A stretch of 12,162 nt of DNA from an uncultured Burkholderiales bacterium (GTDB taxonomy: Bacteria > Pseudomonadota > Gammaproteobacteria > Burkholderiales > Burkholderiaceae_C), in NCBI GenBank assembly GCA_903856995.1, contig CAIODK010000020.1, positions 1 to 12,162 on the forward strand. The letters run 5' to 3'. Shown here piece after piece: positions 7,194 to 12,162 of this stretch (positions within the stretch are counted from its first letter, which is position 1; each line of letters begins with the position of its first letter). A program made the translations under genes and the position numbers. The notes beneath the pieces are model-generated. The model saw only the letters and a list, made by a program, of their open reading frames with translations. It was not told where the DNA came from and made no database searches.

Positions 7194-8196
7194 TTCGGAC
7201 TCCTGCGCGTTGGATGATGGGGGCCCATTTGGTGGACTCGTCGTGGATTAACTTGGCGAATTGTTCGGGTGAGCCACCGACGGGCTCAAGTCCTGCAGTT
7301 TTGAGTCGCTCTTTGACCGTGGGGTCGTTGAGCGCTGCGTTGAGAGCCGCATTGATACGGTCCACCACCACACGTGGTGTGCCTGTAGGCACAAGGACAC
7401 CGTTCCATGCCAACGCCTCAAAACCTTTGAGTTCGGGCAAACCACTCTCGGCCACGGTGGGCACATCGGGGAGCAGGGCGTAGCGATGCGCGCTGGTAAC
7501 GGCCAAATATTTCAGGCGTCCTTGTTTGACTTGTGGTGCGACAGCCGTGGGGACTGCTGCCATCAGTTGTGTTTCCCCCGATAGGGTGGCCAGCATGGCC
7601 GGTGGACTCCCGTTGAAGGGGATGTGCACCGCATAGGTATGCGTGACGGCCTTGATGTACTCCATCGTCAAGTGAGAGGCGCTGCCGTTGCCGACCGATG
7701 CAAAGTTGTATTTGCCTGGCGATGCTTTGAGTAATGCCAAGGCTTCCCGCATGGTGTTGGCAGGGAATTGGACGTTGGCCGTGATCACATTCGGTTGAGA
7801 GGTGGTGATCATCACCGGCTGCAAATCCTTCAACGGTTGATAGGGCAGCTTGGGGTACAGGTAGGGGGCAAAGGACAAAGGGCCGTTGTAGGACATCAGC
7901 CACGTGTAGCCATCAGGAGCAGACTTGGCGACCTCGTGTGTGCCCAAGGTGCCACCGGCTTGAGGTTTGTTTTCAATGACGAGGGGCTGCCCTAGGGAGT
8001 CTTTGAGGCGGTCTTGCATGGCGCGCGCAATCACGTCGAGCGACGAACCTGCAGGGGCCACCACCACCCAGCGAATCGGTTTGCTGGGGTAGCTTTGCGC
8101 CTGTGCGCTGTGCATGCCCAGCAAGGCCATCGCGCACACCCAGTTCGCCCAAAAACGAGGCCGTCGAGGGGGTAGCGCGGTGCGTGGCTGGGTCAT
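7186..8196 (-). CDS. Bug/TctC family periplasmic solute-binding receptor (first of the tandem pair)
   Basis: 336 residues with a long basic N-region (PPRRPRFWANW), a hydrophobic core and a probable cleavage after AQA near residue 33. The mature part starts QSYPSKPIRWVVVAPAGSSLDVIAR, the standard Bug opening. It continues with LVIENKPQAGGTLGTHEVAKSAPDG, YNFASVGNGSASHLTMEYIK and AWNGVLVPTGTPRVVVDRIN. The first ligand loop reads APAGSSLD where the neighbour has PYAAGGPID, so the two receptors probably differ in ligand. GGGAG lies 6 bases before the ATG. It sits 15 bases after the reductase stop and overlaps the next receptor. The paired arginines are not in a normal Tat motif, so Sec export is more likely. 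Confidence 0.93.
   Translation of the reverse strand: MTQPRTALPPRRPRFWANWVCAMALLGMHSAQAQSYPSKPIRWVVVAPAGSSLDVIARAMQDRLKDSLGQPLVIENKPQAGGTLGTHEVAKSAPDGYTWLMSYNGPLSFAPYLYPKLPYQPLKDLQPVMITTSQPNVITANVQFPANTMREALALLKASPGKYNFASVGNGSASHLTMEYIKAVTHTYAVHIPFNGSPPAMLATLSGETQLMAAVPTAVAPQVKQGRLKYLAVTSAHRYALLPDVPTVAESGLPELKGFEALAWNGVLVPTGTPRVVVDRINAALNAALNDPTVKERLKTAGLEPVGGSPEQFAKLIHDESTKWAPIIQRAGVRID
7200..7204 (-). promoter_or_regulatory. Ribosome binding site that selects a TTG start for the second receptor
   Basis: AGGAG on the minus strand is 6 bases before the TTG at 7193 and 18 bases before the next ATG. It lies inside the last codons of the upstream receptor gene. Confidence 0.6.
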
Positions 8197-8211
8197 GGGA
8201 TGCTCCCGTGC

Positions 8212-9243
8212 TTAGGCCTTGTCAGCGGCAGAAGTGAACGAGTCAGCGTAGAACTCATCCGATGGCAAACCCGCTTGGGTGTAGGCTGTGCGAGCCGAGT
8301 CCACCACGATGGGCGCGCCACAGGCGTAGACCTGATGGCCACTGAGGTCAGCGTGGTCTTGCAAAACCGCGGCGTGCACAAAGCCCGTGCGGCCAGTCCA
8401 GTTGTCTTCAGGCAGGGCGTCAGACACAACGGGCACGTAGGCCAGATTGGGTATGGCGGCAACTTGGGCTTGCACCCAGTCGTGCATGTACAGATCAGCA
8501 GGGCGGCGGCCCCCCCAGTAAAGCGTGACGGGACGTGTGATGGCCTTGTGCTGCATGTGCTCCAAGATGGCCTTGATGGGGGCAAAGCCGGTCCCGGAGG
8601 CCAAAAACACCAAAGGTTTGTCTGAGTCTTCGCGCAAGAAGAAGCTGCCTTGTGGGCCTTCGATGCGTTGTATCTCTTTTTCTTTCATCGCACCAAACAC
8701 GTGGTCAGTGAACTTGCCACCAGGCATGTGACGGATGTGCAGTTCAATCGCGGGCGCACCTTCGACCAAGGTGTGGGGGGCATTTCCCATGGAGTAGCTG
8801 CGACGGTCGCCGTCGCGCAACAAAAAGTCGATGTACTGACCGGCGTGGAACTTCATCATGTCGTTGGCGGGCAGTTGCAGTTTGACGACCATCACATCGT
8901 GCGATACTTTTTCAAGCGAGATAACGCGCACCGGCATTTTCTTCATGGGGAAGGCGCCTGCTTCCACCACTTGGCGGGACTCGAGCAACACGTCACTGTG
9001 CGCAGTCGCACAGCAGGTGAGCACAAAGCCATTGGCCTCTTCTTCAGCACTGAGCGCTTTGTCTTGGTGCGTGCCGTGCGTCACATCGCCTGAAATCTTT
9101 TTGCATTTGCAGGAGCCACAGGCGCCGTCCTTGCAGCCGTACGGCAAACCAATGCCTTGGCGCAGGCCGGCGGCCAGCAGGGTTTCTTCAGAAGTGGCGG
9201 TGAATGCGCGGCCGCTAGGTTGGACCGTGATGTTGAAACTCAT
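8212..9243 (-). CDS. [2Fe-2S] ferredoxin / FAD / NAD(P)H oxidoreductase, CDP-6-deoxy-delta-3,4-glucoseen reductase-like
   Basis: A 343-residue cytoplasmic flavoprotein electron-transfer chain in one polypeptide. An N-terminal plant-type ferredoxin domain has Cys37, Cys42, Cys45 and Cys77 (CKDGACGSCKCKK ... LTCCA). The FAD domain carries GQYIDFLL and the FAD-binding RRSYSM at 147-152. The C-terminal NAD(P)-binding domain has ASGTGFAPIKAILE from residue 214 and a late YACGAP. The layout matches AscD/DdhD/RfbI, and databases usually give that name. No dehydrase partner or nucleotide-sugar gene is in the window, so the sugar role is doubtful; it may serve another oxygenase or reductase. The ATG at 9243 has AAGGA 9 bases upstream. 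An in-frame TTG at 9288 would add 15 residues but is less likely. It heads the five-gene minus-strand unit. Confidence 0.9.
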   Translation of the reverse strand: MSFNITVQPSGRAFTATSEETLLAAGLRQGIGLPYGCKDGACGSCKCKKISGDVTHGTHQDKALSAEEEANGFVLTCCATAHSDVLLESRQVVEAGAFPMKKMPVRVISLEKVSHDVMVVKLQLPANDMMKFHAGQYIDFLLRDGDRRSYSMGNAPHTLVEGAPAIELHIRHMPGGKFTDHVFGAMKEKEIQRIEGPQGSFFLREDSDKPLVFLASGTGFAPIKAILEHMQHKAITRPVTLYWGGRRPADLYMHDWVQAQVAAIPNLAYVPVVSDALPEDNWTGRTGFVHAAVLQDHADLSGHQVYACGAPIVVDSARTAYTQAGLPSDEFYADSFTSAADKA

Positions 9244-9252
9244 CTTTGGGTA

Positions 9253-9257
9253 TCCTT
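9253..9257 (-). promoter_or_regulatory. Ribosome binding site of the ferredoxin reductase
   Basis: AAGGA on the minus strand is 9 bases before the ATG at 9243. It supports that start over the TTG at 9288, which lies upstream of the likely promoter -10 box. Confidence 0.5.
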
Positions 9258-9262
9258 GAACT

Positions 9263-9292
9263 TTTATAGCCTCTATTTTGCCTTCCAATCAA
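9263..9292 (-). promoter_or_regulatory. Candidate sigma-70 promoter of the reductase/TctC/DUF unit
   Basis: On the minus strand TTGATT (9287-9292) and TATAAA (9263-9268) are 18 bases apart, close to the -35 and -10 consensus. The -10 box is 19 bases before the reductase ATG, so the leader would be very short with the ribosome binding site near its 5' end. The boxes overlap the likely start of the divergent SDR gene. Confidence 0.4.
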
Positions 9293-10192
9293 TCCCCCCT
9301 CGGCGCTTTGCCTTCTCGCTTCAAACGCGAGCGTTTGCTCATCATTGGTTGCGGCGATGTGGGGCAGCGCGTGGCGCGTGTCCAGCGCCACGTGCGGGTG
9401 GTGGCGCTCACTTCTAGTCCTGCACGGGTAGAGGCTTTGCGTGCGTTGGGCGTGACGCCCCTTGTGGGCAACTTGGATGCGCCTGCCAGCTTGCAGCGCT
9501 TGTCGGGTTGGGCCACACGGGTGCTGCACCTTGCGCCGCCGCCGTTGCAAGGCGCGACGGACCCACGTACCTTGGCGTTGATGCGTGTGTTGATGCGTCG
9601 CAATGCGCCGCGCAGTTTGGTGTACGGATCGACCAGCGGTGTGTATGGCGACTGCGCTGGTGCGTGGGTGAGCGAGCAACGTGAGGTCAAGCCCATCACC
9701 CCTCGGGCGCAACGACGTGTGGATGCCGAGGCGCGTTTGCGCCATCTAGGTCGCTTGCGTTCAAGTGCTGTGCGGGTCAGCGTGTTGCGCATTCCGGGTA
9801 TCTATGCCCCAGACCGCGAAAACGGTACACCGCGCGCGCGGTTGCTCCGCGGTACCGCTGTGCTGACGCGCGAAGAAGATGTGTTCACCAATCACATTCA
9901 CGCGGACGATTTGGCGCGGGCCTGTCAATTGGCACTGTGGCGTGGCAAGACGCAACGCAGCTACAACGTGAACGACGATAGCCAGATGTTGATGGGGGAT
10001 TACTTTGACATGGCGGCTGATTTGTATGGGCTGGCCAAACCACCACGCATTCCCCGCGCACAAGCGCAAACCGAGTTGCCCGCCATGCAGCTGAGTTTCA
10101 TGAGCGAGTCACGTCGCCTGCTGAACACCCGCATGAAGCGCGAGCTGCGTTTACAGCTTCGCTACCCCAAGGCCGAAGATGGCTTGGCCTGA
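9278..10192 (+). CDS. NAD(P)-dependent SDR / epimerase-like protein (YeeZ-like)
   Basis: A Rossmann-fold protein of up to 304 residues. The N-terminal nucleotide-binding motif GCGDVG is at residues 24-29 after RLLII. LTSSPARVEALRALG follows the second strand, and LVYGSTSGVYGD at 114-125 resembles the serine/tyrosine region of extended SDR proteins. RIPGIYAPDRENG and the late NHIHADDLARAC also fit the YeeZ-like group of atypical NAD-dependent epimerases. The substrate is unknown. The only near-cognate starts before the first strand are TTG at 9278 and TTG at 9308; there is no ATG or GTG there and no clear Shine-Dalgarno, so the start is uncertain. The protein is rich in arginine (about 42 residues). 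It is divergent from the reductase and ends 8 bases before the stop of the convergent third receptor. Confidence 0.82.
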   Translation: MPSNQSPLGALPSRFKRERLLIIGCGDVGQRVARVQRHVRVVALTSSPARVEALRALGVTPLVGNLDAPASLQRLSGWATRVLHLAPPPLQGATDPRTLALMRVLMRRNAPRSLVYGSTSGVYGDCAGAWVSEQREVKPITPRAQRRVDAEARLRHLGRLRSSAVRVSVLRIPGIYAPDRENGTPRARLLRGTAVLTREEDVFTNHIHADDLARACQLALWRGKTQRSYNVNDDSQMLMGDYFDMAADLYGLAKPPRIPRAQAQTELPAMQLSFMSESRRLLNTRMKRELRLQLRYPKAEDGLA

Positions 10193-10200
10193 GGCCTACT

Positions 10201-11193
10201 TCAGTCGAACTTGATATTCCCAGCCTTGATGGCCTTGGCCCAGCTGGTGGTGTCGTGCTCTAAGAGCTTGGTGGTGTTCTCAGGCGTGAGGTAGCGCACT
10301 TCCACACCGGCTGCGTCCGCGCGTTGCTTCGTCTCTGCCAGCTCCATGCTGCGTTTGACCTCGGCAGAGAGTTTTTGCACCACCTCTTTTGGGGTGCCGC
10401 TGGCAACGTACAAGGCCACCCATGATTCCAGTTCAAACCCGGCCAAACCTGCCTCGGCGGCGGTCGGCACTTGAGGCAACCCTGGGTGACGTGTTTTCCC
10501 CGTCACGGCCAAGGCTTTGAGTTTGCCGCTTTGCACATGGCCCATCACCGAAGGGGGGGTGCTGATGAAGACCTGCACTTGGCCCGCCAACACATCTTGA
10601 ATGGCTTGGCCAGAACCCTTGTAGGGCACGTGCGTCATTTCTATGCCGGTTTGTTGCTTGAAGATTTCAGTGCCGATGTGCGACACCGAGCCATTGCCCT
10701 GCGAGGCGTAGTTCAGCTTGCCTGGGTTTTGTTTGGCCCACGCGATGAACTCTTTGAGTGTGTTGGCTGGCACGGACGGGTGCACCGCAATGACGTTGGT
10801 GGCGACGGTGATCAAGCCGACCGGTGTGAGGTCTTTGATTTCCCAGGGCAGTTTGTCCATCAAGATGGGGTTGGCAATGTGATAGCCCGAGTACGACACC
10901 AACACGGTGTAGCCGTCTTTGGCACTGCGTGCGACTTGCGAGTAGGCCAAGTTGCCGCTGCCACCGGGTTTGTTGTCCACCACCACCGACTGACCGGTGA
11001 GACGCGCCAATGGTTCGCTCACCAAACGGGCGGATGTGTCAACCAATCCGCCGGGCGGGTTGGGGACCACCAGCGTGATCGGTTTGCTGGGGTAGGTGTC
11101 CGCCTGCGCGTTCAAAGGCAGAGCCCCCAACGTGGTGAGTGCGGCAACGCAAGCCAGTGCGGTGCTGATGTGGCGACGTGAGACATGTGACAT
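10201..11193 (-). CDS. Bug/TctC family periplasmic solute-binding receptor (third copy)
   Basis: 330 residues from the ATG at 11193. An export signal of about 31 residues ends LPLNAQA and contains SRRHIS before the hydrophobic stretch, which resembles a Tat signal. The mature part starts DTYPSKPITLVVPNPPGGLVDTSAR, then SVVVDNKPGGSGNLAYSQVARSAKDG, LNYASQGNGSVSHIGTEIFKQ and SWVALYVASGTPKEVVQKL, all standard for the family. AAGGGG 7 bases upstream supports this start; an in-frame TTG at 11241 would overlap the ene-reductase gene and add 16 residues. It lies 19 bases downstream of the ene-reductase gene on the same strand, so the two are probably cotranscribed. No TctA/TctB genes are near. The ligand is unknown. 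Confidence 0.93.
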   Translation of the reverse strand: MSHVSRRHISTALACVAALTTLGALPLNAQADTYPSKPITLVVPNPPGGLVDTSARLVSEPLARLTGQSVVVDNKPGGSGNLAYSQVARSAKDGYTVLVSYSGYHIANPILMDKLPWEIKDLTPVGLITVATNVIAVHPSVPANTLKEFIAWAKQNPGKLNYASQGNGSVSHIGTEIFKQQTGIEMTHVPYKGSGQAIQDVLAGQVQVFISTPPSVMGHVQSGKLKALAVTGKTRHPGLPQVPTAAEAGLAGFELESWVALYVASGTPKEVVQKLSAEVKRSMELAETKQRADAAGVEVRYLTPENTTKLLEHDTTSWAKAIKAGNIKFD

Positions 11194-11200
11194 GGCGTGA

Positions 11201-11206
11201 CCCCTT
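11201..11206 (-). promoter_or_regulatory. Ribosome binding site that fixes the third receptor start
   Basis: AAGGGG on the minus strand is 7 bases before the ATG at 11193, in the 19-base gap after the ene-reductase stop. Confidence 0.55.
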
Positions 11207-11212
11207 GAACGT

Positions 11213-12162
11213 TTATCGTTGACCGATACGCACGGCATCAAAAATGCCTTGCGCTTCCCGTGGCATGCAACGCCAGTATTGCGGGCTGGCTTGCACTTTG
11301 CCGTTGAGCGCTGCAGCAGCTTCCCAGACCCAACGTGGCTTGTAGAGGAAGGCGCGCGCTAAAGCGATCAGATCGGCATCGCCGCGCACCAAGATGTCCT
11401 CAGCTTGCTGTGGCTCGGTGATGAGACCGACGGTGATGGTGGGCATGTTTGTTTTTTGCTTCACCAGTTTGGCGAACGGGACTTGGTAGTCGGGCCCGAT
11501 GGCAATCTTTTGTTGTGCCGCGACACCGCCGGAGGAAATGTGGACAAAGTCGGCACCTGCAAGCTTCAGGCGCAGCGAGAAATCGGCAGTTTCTTCGGGC
11601 GTCCAGCCACCTTCGACCCAATCGCTGGCTGAGATGCGCATGCCCAACGCGCCTTTGAAGACGGCGCGAACGGCCTGGAAGACTTCCATGGGAAAGCGTG
11701 TACGGCCATCGAAGTTGCCACCATAGTGGTCGGCGCGGTGGTTGGCCACGGGGGACAAGAATTGGTGCAACAAATAGCCGTGTGCACCATGCAACTCGAT
11801 GGCATCAATGCCCATGGCGTCGGCGCGTTCAGCCGCTTTGACAAACGCATGTTTGATGTCTTCCAAGCCTTGGGGGCTGAGCTCATGTGGCGCAGCTTCT
11901 TGTGCTAAATGTGCGATGGCTGAGGGGGCTTCAGTTTCCCAGCCGCCTTGAGCCGTCGTGAGCAATTGACCGCCTTGCCAAGGTAGCGCGCTGGATGCTT
12001 TGCGACCTGCGTGAGCCAGTTGGATACACACAGGCACAGCTGGCGCTAACTTGCGGGCACGACCCAGTGTGTCGCTCAAGGCTGCAGCGGTGGCGTCGTC
12101 CCACAAGCCCAAACACATCGGCGTGATGCGACCTTGGGGGGTGACTGCGGTGGCTTCAATGA
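11213..12162 (-). CDS. Old Yellow Enzyme family NADH:flavin oxidoreductase (NamA/YqjM/XenA-like), N-terminus cut at the right edge
   Basis: FMN-dependent ene-reductase with a TIM-barrel fold that reduces activated C=C bonds or nitro compounds with NAD(P)H. The frame stays open to the window edge; about 315 residues are visible and roughly 50-70 N-terminal ones are missing. The fragment begins EATAVTPQGRITP, then CIQLAHAGRKAS, PHELSPQGLEDI, and ELHGAHGYLLHQFLSP, whose HxxHxY carries the substrate-binding histidines (nt about 11774-11791). LGMRISASDWVEGGWTPEET, ADFVHISSGG and the FMN-phosphate region ADLIALARAFLYKPRWVWEAA complete it. These match the thermophilic-like/YqjM class rather than classical yeast OYE. 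The physiological substrate is unknown. It precedes the third TctC gene by 19 bases, suggesting uptake and reduction of the same or related compounds, which is an inference. Confidence 0.93.
   Translation of the reverse strand, partial: IEATAVTPQGRITPMCLGLWDDATAAALSDTLGRARKLAPAVPVCIQLAHAGRKASSALPWQGGQLLTTAQGGWETEAPSAIAHLAQEAAPHELSPQGLEDIKHAFVKAAERADAMGIDAIELHGAHGYLLHQFLSPVANHRADHYGGNFDGRTRFPMEVFQAVRAVFKGALGMRISASDWVEGGWTPEETADFSLRLKLAGADFVHISSGGVAAQQKIAIGPDYQVPFAKLVKQKTNMPTITVGLITEPQQAEDILVRGDADLIALARAFLYKPRWVWEAAAALNGKVQASPQYWRCMPREAQGIFDAVRIGQR

Noticed and set aside
10160..10230. Possible terminator hairpins between the SDR gene and the third receptor (CCAAG/CTTGG arms)
   Set aside because: The stems are short or bulged and no T-run follows on either strand.
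10471..11181. 236-codon open frame on the plus strand opposite the third TctC gene
   Set aside because: No recognisable motif, and the antisense TctC frame has all family motifs and a good ribosome binding site.
1..12162. Insertion sequences, CRISPR arrays, tRNA or rRNA genes and phage genes
   Set aside because: No regularly spaced repeats, transposase motifs, cloverleaf-like sequence or phage proteins were seen; coding is nearly continuous, with no gap over about 40 bases.

Overview
The window is about 12.2 kb of moderately GC-rich bacterial chromosome, almost fully coding and without mobile elements, CRISPR arrays or RNA genes that I can see. The organism is most likely a betaproteobacterium of the order Burkholderiales, probably family Comamonadaceae. 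The signs are three orphan Bug/TctC-type periplasmic receptors, DUF2788 and DUF2189 proteins, a reductase of the type usually labelled CDP-6-deoxy-delta-3,4-glucoseen reductase, and codon choice rich in TTG and GTG. The genus cannot be fixed from this stretch.

Left part, plus strand (1-5264): the C-terminal two thirds of the replication-recombination ATPase RarA. Three bases after it come four packed genes for a branched-chain amino acid type (HAAT) ABC importer, livH-livM-livG-livF, and then a phytanoyl-CoA dioxygenase-like Fe(II)/2-oxoglutarate oxygenase. Gaps are 1-5 bases or overlaps, so the run reads as one transcription unit. No periplasmic binding protein gene lies in the part of the unit that is visible, so the imported ligand is unknown.

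Middle part, minus strand (9243 down to 5245): a five-gene unit of a [2Fe-2S]/FAD/NAD(P)H reductase, two different TctC receptors, a six-helix DUF2189 membrane protein and a two-helix DUF2788 mini-protein. Gaps are 15 bases or less and the two receptor genes overlap. A plausible sigma-70 promoter precedes the reductase. A hairpin followed by five T (minus strand) lies about 90 bases past the last stop codon, inside the end of the convergent oxygenase gene. The two units meet tail to tail with a 20-base overlap of coding sequence.

Right part: an NAD(P)-binding SDR/epimerase-like gene on the plus strand, divergent from the reductase and with no ATG or GTG start. It runs into a third TctC receptor on the minus strand, with 8 bases between stops. 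That receptor lies just downstream of an Old Yellow Enzyme type ene-reductase whose N-terminus is cut by the window edge.

Overall the region combines a housekeeping gene (rarA) with transport and redox genes. I see no clearly new defence or mobile system. The most interesting points are the oxygenase at the end of the liv unit, receptors paired with redox enzymes but lacking membrane transport partners, and the compact convergent junction.
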